Assembly (NCBI RefSeq): GCF_001613165.1 | Contig: NZ_BDBV01000022.1 | Location: 1 to 64,000 of the forward strand | From: Nocardia mexicana NBRC 108244 | GTDB lineage: Bacteria; Actinomycetota; Actinomycetes; Mycobacteriales; Mycobacteriaceae | Length of the DNA: 64,000 bases | Direction: 5' to 3' | Shown here: one piece after another, positions 49,453-58,295 of the stretch | Numbering within the stretch: the stretch's first letter is position 1 | How the letters are laid out: every line of letters starts with the position of its first letter | Translations under genes and position numbers: made by a program | The notes under the pieces: generated by a model | Told to the model about the DNA's origin: nothing | The model's database searches: none | What the model saw: the letters and a program-made list of their open reading frames with translations, nothing else

Positions 49453-50640
49453 TCAGCCGCCGACCGCCCGCAATGCGTCCAGGTCCATGATCGCGTTCGA
49501 GGTCCGGTGCACGATGGCGCGGCAGACGTCGGCCGGTTGGAATTCCGGCATGAGGGCGCTGCGCCCGATGGTGATCATCCACGCGAAATACGGGTAGAGG
49601 CACTGTTGCCGGTAGGCCAGCCACGCGTCCTCGAAGGGTAGGGCGGGCCCGCCCGCCGCGTGCAGGCGGTCGATGTAGAACGCGATGAGGTCGCGCTCCC
49701 ACGCCCGGCGGTCCTCCACCTCGAGCCCGGAGGTGATCGTGTAGGTCACGTCGAAGGCCCAGCTGCCGCGCAGCACCAGCTGCCAATCGGTGAATCCCAT
49801 GCGGCCGTCGTCGCAGACGTAGGCGTTGCCGATATGGGGATCGCCGTGCAGGAGCGTCTGCGCGCCCTGCTCGGCGAGCAGCAGGGCCTTCGCGCAGGCG
49901 TCGTACAGGTCGCCCTGGACGGGAGGCAGTGTCTCGGGCACGATTTCGGGGGCGCGGCGAAGCCCGACGGTGGCCCGCTTGCGCATCCCCAGCAGCCGAT
50001 CGAAGTTGCGGAAATGGTCGCTCGGCGTCTTCAGCCAGCCGCGCGCCTTCAGCTCGGGAGATTCCCAGTAGTGGCCGTGCCAGACCGCCATATTCGCCAG
50101 CAGGTCCTCGATCTGCGGGCGCGTGATGGGCTGGAGCGGAGTGCAGAACTGCGCCCGCTTGGTGGCGCTGATGTCTTCGAGCAGCGTCAGCGACCGGCCG
50201 GTGCGGGTATCCGCGGCACCGAAATATCCCTGGGGCGCTTCGATATTCAGCTGCGGTCGCAGATGCTGGAAGAATCCGGGCTCACCGGGGAGCGCGTGCG
50301 CGAGGTACTGGGTCAGGCGCTGGGTGAAGGTCCGGGTCGTCTTGCCGAACAGGTGCTCGGGCAGGTGCGCGGCCCGGCCCGCCTCGTTGTAGCCCACCGT
50401 GACCCGCCACCGGCTCGTCGTGCCGCTGTCGACATCGACGATCTCGAACGATTCCACCTCCGCGCCGGGATGTCCGGCGGCGAGCACACCGGTGAGCCAT
50501 TGCGCGGTGACCTCGTTCTTCTTCATCGGAATCGCGAGGTCTTTACGCCGCAGCATCTTCTCTGCCAGCACCGCGCCGCCGAGCCGCAGTGCCCCGGGCA
50601 GCACGCCCTGCGGCGCACTCTCGGTTGATGTTTCGCCCAT
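49453..50640 (-). CDS. Phosphotransferase of the APH/ecdysteroid-kinase-like superfamily
   Basis: A 395-residue kinase-fold protein. The catalytic loop LLHGDPHIGNAYV carries the Brenner-type Asp, and GFTDWQLVLRGSWAFDVTY supplies the metal-binding Asp (DFG equivalent). These enzymes phosphorylate hydroxyl groups of small molecules; similar proteins are common beside lipid and steroid catabolism genes in mycobacteria, role unclear. ATG 50640 has GAGGAAGG upstream; the frame is open to 50739 but the extra residues are not family-like. It is convergent with the GntR-controlled dehydrogenase operon. Confidence 0.85.
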   Translation of the reverse strand: MGETSTESAPQGVLPGALRLGGAVLAEKMLRRKDLAIPMKKNEVTAQWLTGVLAAGHPGAEVESFEIVDVDSGTTSRWRVTVGYNEAGRAAHLPEHLFGKTTRTFTQRLTQYLAHALPGEPGFFQHLRPQLNIEAPQGYFGAADTRTGRSLTLLEDISATKRAQFCTPLQPITRPQIEDLLANMAVWHGHYWESPELKARGWLKTPSDHFRNFDRLLGMRKRATVGLRRAPEIVPETLPPVQGDLYDACAKALLLAEQGAQTLLHGDPHIGNAYVCDDGRMGFTDWQLVLRGSWAFDVTYTITSGLEVEDRRAWERDLIAFYIDRLHAAGGPALPFEDAWLAYRQQCLYPYFAWMITIGRSALMPEFQPADVCRAIVHRTSNAIMDLDALRAVGG

Positions 50641-50728
50641 GCCATCGCCTTCCTCGCCCTGCCCCGTGCCGCACGCCGCGGTGGATCGCAGTATCCGGCA
50701 GCGGATGCGGTCGCGCACCGGGTCGAAA

Positions 50729-50744
50729 GGCCCGCTCACGGGCC
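50729..50744 (-). terminator. Terminator hairpin after the araC-type gene
   Basis: GGCCCG, loop of 4, CGGGCC: a perfect 6-bp GC stem 106 bases after the AraC-type stop, followed on the minus strand by TTTCG. It separates that transcript from the downstream kinase gene. Confidence 0.5.
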
Positions 50745-50849
50745 GCTGAAATCGCGCTTACCTGCGTATACGCCGCATTTTTCGGCTGGCGGAGGGGGTG
50801 CGAAATGGCGCGGTGTGCACGATGATTGGCGCGCGATACCCGACGACCG

Positions 50850-51836
50850 TCAGGCTCGGGCGGCCCACCTTCGCTGGGCCCGGCGGAGCGCGCCCGGATC
50901 GGCGTAGCCGGCGCGCCGGGCGAGCGCCGACCGAGTGTCGTTCGGGCTGGTGTGGGCACCGCGTTCCACCACCGCACTGCGGGCCCGGTCGAGTTCGCGG
51001 GTCCAGGTCGTGCCCTCGTCCGCGAGCCGTCGCTGCAGCGTGCGCCTGCTCGTGGCCAGGTGGCGCGCGGCGCGGTCGATGGTCACCCGGCCGTCGCCGA
51101 GCAGCGCGATCAACGCGTGGTGCAGCTGACTGACCCAGGTCGCGTCGAGGCGGCGCGGCGGCGGCAGTGTCTCCGCGCACCGGCGCAGGACGGCGGCGAG
51201 CGCGGGATCCGCCGTCCGCAGCGGCGTCGCCAGATCGCCGGTGCGGAAGGTGATCTGGTCCGTCGGGGCGTCGAAATCGATCCGGTGCGTGCCGAACGCC
51301 TCGACGAAGCGGTCGTGCCGCCGCGGCGCGGGCTGCCGGAAACGGATCCGGACCGGATGCACGTCGCGCCCGGTGGCGTGCCGGGCGCGGGTCACGACGG
51401 CGGCGAGTGAGAACTGCGTGGCCAGTTGATGTCCGCGCCCGTGCCCGTTGAGCAGCCGGACGTCCGCGTTCGCCTCCTCCTCGGAATCGCCGGAGACCGC
51501 GAATCCGACATTGGTGGTGATGAGGTCCGCGTACTCCTCGGAGAGCGCCAGCCCGTCGGCGAGGGTGGGCGCCGTGCTGAACAGGTAGTCGTGTAATCCG
51601 AAGTGGCCCAGCGTATTCACCTGACCGATGCGCAGCGCCACGTCGCGGTCCTCGAGCTCGTGCTCGATCAGTTCCCACAGGTACAGCTGGCTGTTGCTCG
51701 GCACCAGGGTGTCACCGCTGTCCAGCAACCACTCCGGCAGCTCCGCCGCACGCGCCAGCCGTCGCCGGGATGCCCCGGTGACCCCGGCGTTGTCCAGCAT
51801 GAAATTCGGGAAAGAGACGCTGTCTGCCGTATCCAC
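50850..51836 (-). CDS. AraC-family transcriptional regulator (arabinose-binding-like N-terminal domain)
   Basis: A regulator of about 328 residues. The N-terminal part (FMLDNAGVTGASRRRL, LWELIEHELEDRDVALRIGQ, FGLHDYLFSTAPTLADGLALSEEYADLIT) is typical of the AraC_binding_3/OruR-like group. The C-terminal helix-turn-helix pair reads VTIDRAARHLATSRRTLQRRLADEGTTW, then NDTRSALARRAGYADPGALRRAQRRW. The start is uncertain: the frame is open to 52163; GTG 51836 gives the usual family length, with ATG 51887 and ATG 51800 as alternatives. It is divergent from the DinB gene. Its target is not evident. Confidence 0.82.
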   Translation of the reverse strand: MDTADSVSFPNFMLDNAGVTGASRRRLARAAELPEWLLDSGDTLVPSNSQLYLWELIEHELEDRDVALRIGQVNTLGHFGLHDYLFSTAPTLADGLALSEEYADLITTNVGFAVSGDSEEEANADVRLLNGHGRGHQLATQFSLAAVVTRARHATGRDVHPVRIRFRQPAPRRHDRFVEAFGTHRIDFDAPTDQITFRTGDLATPLRTADPALAAVLRRCAETLPPPRRLDATWVSQLHHALIALLGDGRVTIDRAARHLATSRRTLQRRLADEGTTWTRELDRARSAVVERGAHTSPNDTRSALARRAGYADPGALRRAQRRWAARA

Positions 51837-52238
51837 CTGTGAGCACCTGTATCCGGCCGCGAGCGGCCGATTCGAACCGATGAGCATGTGCCGATCCGTC
51901 CGAGGGCGGACCGCTCCGTGACGGTAGCCGAATGCGGTGTTCTCCGCATGCGCCGCTGCGCCGGAGTGGGTGCGCGTGCCTATCAGGAATCTGTGACATA
52001 CTGCCTCCAGACAGCGGCTTCTTACCGCCGCCCGGGCCACAGCTTCGACGCGGGCCCCGATATCGCCGCTCCGGCACCATTCGCCGCGAGCGAATCGAAT
52101 TCTCGCTTCGCCGGGAAGCATCGTCCGCCTCCCGAGATAGCTCCCCGCACCGCCCGGTGCCATTCACTGCGACCTACGCAGACCCCCGAACCCTGACGCA
52201 GCCATCCATACCCCTGACCACCTTGAGAGAAAGAGCGC
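51837..52238. promoter_or_regulatory. Divergent intergenic region, AraC-type gene / DinB gene
   Basis: About 400 bases without a convincing gene. A 16-bp palindrome CGGCCGC-GA-GCGGCCG lies at 51854-51869 next to the AraC-type start. At 52090-52104, GCGAAT-CGA-ATTCTC is one mismatch from the GAGAAT operator family. TGTGACATACT near 51997 could be promoter sequence. Nothing else is recognised. Confidence 0.45.
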
Positions 52239-52799
52239 ATGCCCATGAGTGCCGACCGAGTCACCGACAGCTCCGATCCAGCGCTGCAGGAGCGTAAGCC
52301 CATGCGTACCAATCGAATTACCGATGGCCCCGAGCGAGCGCTCCTCGAGAACACGCTCGATCGGAACCGCGAAGCACTCATCGAGACCGCACGCGGGCTG
52401 TCCGAGGCACATGCCCGCCGCCGACTCGTCGCCTCGCTGACGACGCCGATCTCCTTGCTGAAGCACGCGGCCGCCGCGGAACGGATTTGGTTCCAACGAT
52501 TCTGGGCGGAACTCGGCGAATCCGAATGCGACGGGTACTCCCAGCGCGACGAGGGCACCTTCGCCGTCACCGACGACGAGTCGCTGGACGACGTGATCGC
52601 CGAGTTCGAGCGCGCGAGCCGTCGATCCCGGGCCATCGCCGCCCGCTTCGACCTCGACGACACCAGGGACGTTCCGGGCGAAGGGACGATCAGCATGCGC
52701 TTCACCCTGCTCGCCATGATCGAAGAATTCGCCAGGCACGCGGGTCACGGCGACATCCTGCGCGAGCAGATCGATCGCCCGATACCCCAGAGCCCGTAA
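52239..52799 (+). CDS. DinB/DUF664-family protein
   Basis: A 186-residue four-helix DinB-superfamily protein; relatives are metal-binding and several are mycothiol- or bacillithiol-dependent transferases. His residues in ISLLKHAAAAERIWFQRF and FARHAGHGDIL fit the usual metal triad. ATG 52239 follows GAGAGAAAGAGC. The first 40 residues contain a duplicated start: MSADRVTDSSDPALQE (from 52245) and MRTNRITDGPERALLE (from 52302), 57 bases apart. The true start could be 52302, since the family core begins there. The gene has no obvious partner. Confidence 0.82.
   Translation: MPMSADRVTDSSDPALQERKPMRTNRITDGPERALLENTLDRNREALIETARGLSEAHARRRLVASLTTPISLLKHAAAAERIWFQRFWAELGESECDGYSQRDEGTFAVTDDESLDDVIAEFERASRRSRAIAARFDLDDTRDVPGEGTISMRFTLLAMIEEFARHAGHGDILREQIDRPIPQSP
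52245..52358 (+). repeat. 57-bp tandem duplication at the start of the DinB gene
   Basis: Units 52245-52301 and 52302-52358 match at 38 of 57 positions by hand count and both begin with ATG. The encoded 19-residue units share Met, Arg, Thr, Asp, Ala, Leu and Glu at the same positions. The copies remain in frame, lengthening the N-terminus. Confidence 0.6.
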
Positions 52800-52973
52800 G
52801 ACTTCCGCGCCACCGGCGGGACACATTGGCACGATCGGCCGCCGGATCGGCACCATCGGCACTACTCGTTCGAGCGGGCGCGGTGTCACCATCGTCGGTG
52901 GCTATCCGCACCGCCGCCGCTGTCGATCGCCGTCCCATCCGTCGAATACCTGCCGCGAGCCCTAGGACAGTGA

Positions 52974-54236
52974 TTGGCGCACCCGAATTCCCCGCAAGTG
53001 ACCTCGTCGCCTTCGTGTCCGGTCGTCCACGGCGCACCGGTCGGCGCGCCCGACTCGCGGGTGCCGCTGTACGCGCCCGAGTTCGCGTCCGATCCGCACC
53101 GCGCATATGGCGAGATGCGAAGGCGGTACGGGCCTTTGGTGCCCGTGGACCTGGCGCCGGGCGTGCCCGCGACGCTGGTGGTCGAATACCGCACGGCGGT
53201 GCGGATCCTCAATGATCCCGAGCGCTTTCCGGCCGACCCGCGCACGTGGCAGGAGAATGTTCCGGCCGACTGCCCGGTCCGCCCGATCATGGAGTGGCGG
53301 CCCACCGCGAGCCGGAACAGCGGCCCGGACTTCCTGCGCTACCGGCAGGCCATCACCGGCAGCATCGGCGAGGTGGATTCGTTCGCCCTGCATGCCGCGG
53401 TGGGGGAGATCGCCGCGCCGCTGATCGATTCCTTCTGCCGAGCCGGGACCGCCGACCTGATCCAGCAGTACGCGTTCCCCCTGGCCTTCGGGGCGGTCAA
53501 CGCGCTGCTGGGCTGCCCGCCGGAGATCGGGCAGCGGGTCGCCGACGGCATGGCCGCGCTCGTCGAGGGCGTCGACGCCGAGAACGGCAACCGAATGATC
53601 AGTGCGGCGATGCTGGAGCTGGTGCAGCTCAAACGCGCCGAGAGCGGTAGCGACCTCACGTCTCTGCTGCTGCGGCATCCCGCCGGGCTCGACGACGAGG
53701 AGATGGTCCACCAGGTGGCGGGCCACTACGGCGCCGGGATCGAATTCCAGCAGAACCTGATCGCCAACACGCTGCTCGCGATCTTCACCGACGACCGGTT
53801 CGGCGGCAGCGTCGTCGGCGGCAGCCTGTCGACCCGCGACGCCCTGGACGAGGTGCTGTTCGACGACCCACCGCTGGCGAACTTCCTCATCAGCTACCCC
53901 CGCCAGCCGATCCTGCTCGACAATGTCTGGCTGGCGGCCCATCAGCCGATCGTGATCAGCATGGCCGCCTGCAACAACGATCCCGCGATCCGCGCCGAGG
54001 ACCACACGGGCAACCGCTCGCACCTGTCGTGGGGCATCGGCAGCCACGCCTGCCCCGCGCAATCGCTGGCCTACCTGATCGCCCAGAACGCCATCGATCA
54101 GCTCCTCGACGTGCTGCCCGATATACGCCTGGCCGTCCCGGCCGACGAACTCGCGTGGCGGCCCGGCCCTTTCCATCGGGCCCTGGCGGCCCTACCGGTC
54201 ACCTTTCCGCCCGCGTCGCCGCTGAACCCGTACTGA
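52974..54236 (+). CDS. Cytochrome P450, CYP157-like, lacking ExxR
   Basis: A 420-residue P450-fold protein. The heme ligand is C360 in SWGIGSHACPAQ, with LAYLIAQNAIDQLLDVLP after it. The K-helix, normally ExxR, reads DEVLFDDPP, so the Arg is Phe; the I-helix AGxxT motif reads GHYGAGIEFQQ, without the oxygen-activating Thr. CYP157 enzymes of streptomycete conservons are known to lack ExxR, and this protein resembles them, but no conservon genes (kinase, roadblock, DUF742, GTPase) are here. TTG 52974 has AGGA 6 bases upstream; GTG 52998 is an alternative. Monooxygenase activity is uncertain. Confidence 0.82.
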   Translation: MAHPNSPQVTSSPSCPVVHGAPVGAPDSRVPLYAPEFASDPHRAYGEMRRRYGPLVPVDLAPGVPATLVVEYRTAVRILNDPERFPADPRTWQENVPADCPVRPIMEWRPTASRNSGPDFLRYRQAITGSIGEVDSFALHAAVGEIAAPLIDSFCRAGTADLIQQYAFPLAFGAVNALLGCPPEIGQRVADGMAALVEGVDAENGNRMISAAMLELVQLKRAESGSDLTSLLLRHPAGLDDEEMVHQVAGHYGAGIEFQQNLIANTLLAIFTDDRFGGSVVGGSLSTRDALDEVLFDDPPLANFLISYPRQPILLDNVWLAAHQPIVISMAACNNDPAIRAEDHTGNRSHLSWGIGSHACPAQSLAYLIAQNAIDQLLDVLPDIRLAVPADELAWRPGPFHRALAALPVTFPPASPLNPY

Positions 54237-54301
54237 GGGTACGGGCGAACCACCTCGGGGCAGGCTCCTCGCCGAGTGAGTGGCCGGTCGGCGGCGGCCG
54301 G

Positions 54302-55990
54302 TCAGGACAGGCGCCGGGCCGCCAGCTCGCGGAGGTCGCTGGACTTGATCTTGGCGCTGCCGGTCTGGGCGAGATCCTCCTCGGCGAAGAACAGGACGTG
54401 GCGCGGGATCTTGTAGCTGGCCAGGCGTTCGCGGAGGAAGGCGCGGATCTCGTTGCCGTCCAAGCGCATTCCCGTCCGGGGCACCACGCAGGCCACCACT
54501 GCCTCGCCGAGGGTCTCGTGTGGCACGCCGACGGTGCGGGCGATGTGCACGCCCGGATACCCGGCCAGGGCCTCGTCCACCTCGCGGGGGGAGACGTTGG
54601 CGCCGCCCGTCTTGATGATGTCGGTGAGGCGGCCCTCCCAGAACAGGCGGCCCGCGTCGTCGAGGTATCCGCCGTCGCCGGTGTGGAAATAGCCGCCGGG
54701 GTCGAGGGTTTCGTCGAGCGGGGTGCCATCGTAGCCCAGCATCAAGGTCGGGCCCTTGACGCAGATCTCGCCTCTCTCGCCGCGGGCCAGGACCGTTCCC
54801 GCGAGCGGGTCGACGATCTTGATCGTATTGCCCGGCAGCGGTTCGCCGCTGCTGCCCGCGATCGTCTCCGCGGGGGTATTCGCCGGGAAGCAGGTGGTGA
54901 TGGTGAAGGTTTCGGTATTGCCGTAGGCGTGCCCCGGTTCGGTCCAGTCGGTCGACACTCGGGGATGCCGGGCCGCGGGGGTGTTCACGTCCACGAACCG
55001 CAGGCTGCCGAGATCCGTTGCCGCCCAATTGAGCGAGCTTTCCAGCTGGGCCCACTGGTGCGGCCACGCGACGGGGAAATTCACCCGCTCCGACTCCATC
55101 AGGTGCAGCGCCGCGCTCGCGTCGAAGGTCGACTGCAGGACGAGGCTGCCGCCCGCGGCGAGCGTCGCGCCCAGCGCCATCCCGAAGTTGCCCGACCAGA
55201 AGAAGCCGTTCGCCGTCCAGCATCGAACGCGGTCCTGCGGGCCGAAGCCGTACATGCGGCGGAACCGCCACATCTGGAGGGCCACGCCGCGATGCGCGCT
55301 GCGGATGCCCTTCGGACGGCTGGTGCTGCCCGAGGAGAAGAACAGCACCGCGGTATCGCCGGGCCGTACCGAAGCTGCTGTCGCCTCGATCAATTCGGCG
55401 GGCTCGGCCGCGCCGCGGGCCAGGAACGTGTCCCAGGAGTCGATCGCCCCGCCTGCGACGGAGGTGCCGACGACCGCGAGGTGCCGTAGGAACGGATAGG
55501 TCACCGACCGCACCGCGCCGGGTGCGGTGGTGCCCAGCGCCGGTTCCAGTTCGGTGAGTGTCGCCGCGAAATCCCGCTTGCCGACGGCACGTTCGAACAG
55601 CAGCACCGACACCCCGGACACTCGCAGCAGGTGGTCCAGCTCGGCCGGAGTGGAGAAGGTGCTGAGCGCCACGGCCACGCCCCCGGCGAGCGAGGTGCCG
55701 AAGACGGTGGCGATCCATTCGGGCCGGTTGGTCATGAGCACGCCGACCCGGCTGTCCTTGCCCACCCCGCACGCGCGCAGGGCGCGGGCCACCGCCGTCG
55801 CGTGATCCCACAGCTCGTCGTAGGTCCAACGGGTGACCTCGGAACCCTGGTGTGCCACAAGCGCTTCGCGGTCTCCGTAGGCCCGGGACACCTCGCGCAG
55901 GAAACCGGGCAGGGTGAGCGGCCCGAGCCCCGGTTCCGTATCGAGCGGTGGACCGGAGGCGATCGCCGGAACCGTATCGTGGGTGCCCAT
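54302..55990 (-). CDS. Acyl-CoA synthetase (AMP-forming)
   Basis: A 562-residue ANL-superfamily ligase activating a carboxylic acid with ATP and CoA. The P-loop is LFFSSGSTSRPKG, the acid-binding A5 region is GHAYGNTETFTITT, then GYFHTGDGGYLDDAGRLFWEGRLTDIIKTGGANVSPREVDE, and the catalytic Lys is in QTGSAKIKSSDL. GGGAGAA precedes the ATG. It ends the leftward MDR-dehydratase-ligase operon that starts with a GAGAAT palindrome. It is a candidate activator of the same acid handled by the left-hand regulon. Confidence 0.92.
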   Translation of the reverse strand: MGTHDTVPAIASGPPLDTEPGLGPLTLPGFLREVSRAYGDREALVAHQGSEVTRWTYDELWDHATAVARALRACGVGKDSRVGVLMTNRPEWIATVFGTSLAGGVAVALSTFSTPAELDHLLRVSGVSVLLFERAVGKRDFAATLTELEPALGTTAPGAVRSVTYPFLRHLAVVGTSVAGGAIDSWDTFLARGAAEPAELIEATAASVRPGDTAVLFFSSGSTSRPKGIRSAHRGVALQMWRFRRMYGFGPQDRVRCWTANGFFWSGNFGMALGATLAAGGSLVLQSTFDASAALHLMESERVNFPVAWPHQWAQLESSLNWAATDLGSLRFVDVNTPAARHPRVSTDWTEPGHAYGNTETFTITTCFPANTPAETIAGSSGEPLPGNTIKIVDPLAGTVLARGERGEICVKGPTLMLGYDGTPLDETLDPGGYFHTGDGGYLDDAGRLFWEGRLTDIIKTGGANVSPREVDEALAGYPGVHIARTVGVPHETLGEAVVACVVPRTGMRLDGNEIRAFLRERLASYKIPRHVLFFAEEDLAQTGSAKIKSSDLRELAARRLS

Positions 55991-56006
55991 CGTCGTTCTC
56001 CCCGGC

Positions 56007-57188
56007 TCAGTACGGCAGCTCGACTTCGGCGGTGCAGGCGACCAGCAGGCCGCCGTCCTGGTCGGTGAGCCGCAACTTCACCTGCACCAGCGGCACACCC
56101 CACACCGAATCCGTGTCCTTGCCTACGATCTCGGCGTCGAAGTAGGTCACGTCACCCTCGAACGCGGGTCCGCGGAAGTCCGCCTTGGTGTGGCGCACCA
56201 GGCCGTCGTTACCCGCCCAGTACGCGAGATAGTCGGTGCACCAGGCGCCCATGGTGGCGCCGTAGCCGTAGGCGCGGGCCATGCCGACCTCACCGGCCCG
56301 GTCGGCGTCGATGTGCCCGCGCGAGGGACCGACGTAGAGGCCGTCGCGCAGCCGCGGATCGATCCGGGCACCGTCCTCGTCGAATCCGAATCCCTCGGTC
56401 CAGCCGGGATCCTGGTTGATCCACGGGTCGTCGACGCCCTCCGGCGCGGTCCAGTGGAAGGTGCCCCAGATGTTGAACAGGAAGGCGCGGTACTCGGTGG
56501 TGAAGCTGGCGATGGTGTGCGGTCCGATGACGCGCCGCGGCAGGCGGTCGCCGACCTTCACCTCGTCGAAGTGCGGGGACACGCCGGCCCGGTTGGACAG
56601 CAGCCACTCGTGCCGCAGTTCGTCCACGGCCGCCAATTCCGCCGCGGTCCAGGACTTCACGGCGCCGAGCTGGTTGTCGTACATTCCGCGCTTCTTCGCC
56701 TCGGCGGCGAGATAGCGGATGGCGGTGGACCTTTCGCGGGCGACCAGCACGCCGTGCTGATTGCGGTGCGCGGTGTCACCGCGCGAGAACATGGTCGGCC
56801 CGGCGAATTTCGTCTCCGCGACCTTGTAGTCGTGAAAGCGCCGCTCCTGCCGCAGCGAATCGCCCGGTCGCACCGGGCAGCCGTAGAACCACCACTCCTC
56901 GCCACCGAAGATGAGGTGGCTGCCCGGGATGCGGCCCACGCACGCAGGCTGGGCGCCGTGCCCGTAATCCAGTGCCACGGCGATGGATTGGGGCGCGACC
57001 AGCCCGCCGTACCGCGATTCCCGCGCGAATTCCTGATCCCAGTGCAGCGGGTTGGGGTAGTCCATCGCCATCACCCAGCGGCGGATGTCGGAGGTGCTGC
57101 ACGGATCCCACAGCTGCCCGCCGCCGACCGGCTTGCCGACGCGGTGGTCGACATCGGTGAGGTCGAGCTCGATCGTCTTCTCGGTCAC
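56007..57188 (-). CDS. Double-hotdog MaoC/FAS1-type dehydratase-like protein
   Basis: A 393-residue protein with two hotdog domains. The N-terminal one resembles the FAS1-like dehydratase domain (DIRRWVMAMDYPNPLHWDQEFARESRYGGLVAPQSI), the C-terminal one a MaoC domain (GPSRGHIDADRAGEVGMARAYGYGATMGAW, PAFEGDVTYFDAEIVGK). Steroid-pathway relatives act as enoyl-CoA hydratases on bulky side chains, and both domains are needed. His or Asp in the N-half (NPLHWD) could be catalytic. The GTG start follows GAGGAG. It sits between reductase and ligase genes, with 10- and 16-base gaps. Confidence 0.87.
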   Translation of the reverse strand: MTEKTIELDLTDVDHRVGKPVGGGQLWDPCSTSDIRRWVMAMDYPNPLHWDQEFARESRYGGLVAPQSIAVALDYGHGAQPACVGRIPGSHLIFGGEEWWFYGCPVRPGDSLRQERRFHDYKVAETKFAGPTMFSRGDTAHRNQHGVLVARERSTAIRYLAAEAKKRGMYDNQLGAVKSWTAAELAAVDELRHEWLLSNRAGVSPHFDEVKVGDRLPRRVIGPHTIASFTTEYRAFLFNIWGTFHWTAPEGVDDPWINQDPGWTEGFGFDEDGARIDPRLRDGLYVGPSRGHIDADRAGEVGMARAYGYGATMGAWCTDYLAYWAGNDGLVRHTKADFRGPAFEGDVTYFDAEIVGKDTDSVWGVPLVQVKLRLTDQDGGLLVACTAEVELPY

Positions 57189-57198
57189 GGCAAACTCC

Positions 57199-58182
57199 TC
57201 AGCGATTCACGTCCACGACGAAACGGCCGCGCACGGCGCCGTCGACGAGCCGGTCCGCCGCGGCGATCGTGTCGCCCAGCGAGATCTCCGTGGCGATCGA
57301 ATCCAGTGCGGCCGGGTCGAGGTCGCGGGCGAGCCGGGTCCAGGCCTCCAGGCGACGCGGCGTGGCGGCCCGCACGCTGTCGATGCCGAGCAGTGTCACC
57401 CCGCGCAGGATGAACGGCGCGACCGTGGCCGGGAAGTCCATGCCCTGCGCGAGACCGCACGCAGCGATCGCGCCGCCGTACCGAATCTGCGCGCACACAT
57501 TGGCGAGGGTGTGGCTGCCCACGGTGTCGACCCCACCGGCCCAGCGTTCTCGCTGCAGCGGTTTGCCGCGCTCGGCCAGATCTGCGCGGTCGACCACGGA
57601 ACTCGCGCCGAGATCTCGGAGATAGCCTGTCTCCGAGGACTTCCCGGTCGCGGCGGCCACGGTGAATCCGGCCTTCGCCAGCAGCGCGATGGCGATACTG
57701 CCGACGCCGCCCGTCGCGCCGGTCACCAGGATCTCGCCCTGATCCGGCGCGATGCCCTGCCGCTGCAGTGCGTCGACGCAGAGCGCGGCCGTGTAACCCG
57801 CGGTGCCGATCGCCATCGCCTGGCGCGCGCTGAATTCGGCGGGCAGCGGCACCAGCCAGTCACCGTCCACCCGGGCGCGCTGGGCCAGTCCGCCCCAGTG
57901 GCCCTCGCCCACGCCCCAGCCGTTGAGCACGACGGAGTCGCCGGCCGACCAGTCCGGGTGCGTGCTCTCGGCGACGACACCGGCCAGGTCGATGCCGGGC
58001 ACCATCGGGAACGAGCGGATGATCGGGGATGCGCCCGTAATGGCCAGGGCGTCTTTGTAATTGAGAGTCGAGTACGCGACGTCGATGCGGACATTCCCCT
58101 CCGGTAGGTCCGCCTCGTTCACCTCCGTCAGCGCGACCTTCGGGTTCGCATCGGCCTTGTCGATGAGCAGTGCCGTGAACAT
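57199..58182 (-). CDS. MDR-family NADPH reductase (YhdH/AcuI-like quinone/acrylyl-CoA reductase)
   Basis: A 327-residue zinc-free medium-chain reductase. [13 protein letters not shown] near the start, [30 protein letters not shown] and the NADPH motif [21 protein letters not shown] define the YhdH/AcuI group, which reduces acrylyl-CoA or similar enoyl-CoA. ATG 58182 gives the usual length; AGGCGA is just upstream. It is the first gene of the leftward operon with the dehydratase and ligase, and its start is 27 bases from a perfect 25-bp palindrome. It likely saturates an alpha,beta-unsaturated intermediate. Confidence 0.9.
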   Translation of the reverse strand: MFTALLIDKADANPKVALTEVNEADLPEGNVRIDVAYSTLNYKDALAITGASPIIRSFPMVPGIDLAGVVAESTHPDWSAGDSVVLNGWGVGEGHWGGLAQRARVDGDWLVPLPAEFSARQAMAIGTAGYTAALCVDALQRQGIAPDQGEILVTGATGGVGSIAIALLAKAGFTVAAATGKSSETGYLRDLGASSVVDRADLAERGKPLQRERWAGGVDTVGSHTLANVCAQIRYGGAIAACGLAQGMDFPATVAPFILRGVTLLGIDSVRAATPRRLEAWTRLARDLDPAALDSIATEISLGDTIAAADRLVDGAVRGRFVVDVNR

Positions 58183-58208
58183 TCGCCTGCGAGTTCCTTT
58201 CTCGGCGC

Positions 58209-58233
58209 TGTGAGAGAATATCATTCTCTCACA
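58209..58233. promoter_or_regulatory. Perfect 25-bp operator palindrome of the GAGAAT family
   Basis: Half-site TGTGAGAGAAT, spacer ATC, then its exact reverse complement. The core 58214-58228 is GAGAAT-N3-ATTCTC. It lies 27-51 bases upstream of the MDR gene, 55 kb from the TetR gene thought to read it. Confidence 0.8.
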
Positions 58234-58295
58234 TGTAAATTCTGCTTCTATTCTTGTTCGGGGGTCTGTCGGCGTTCCGTGGACGGAGCCGCCGG

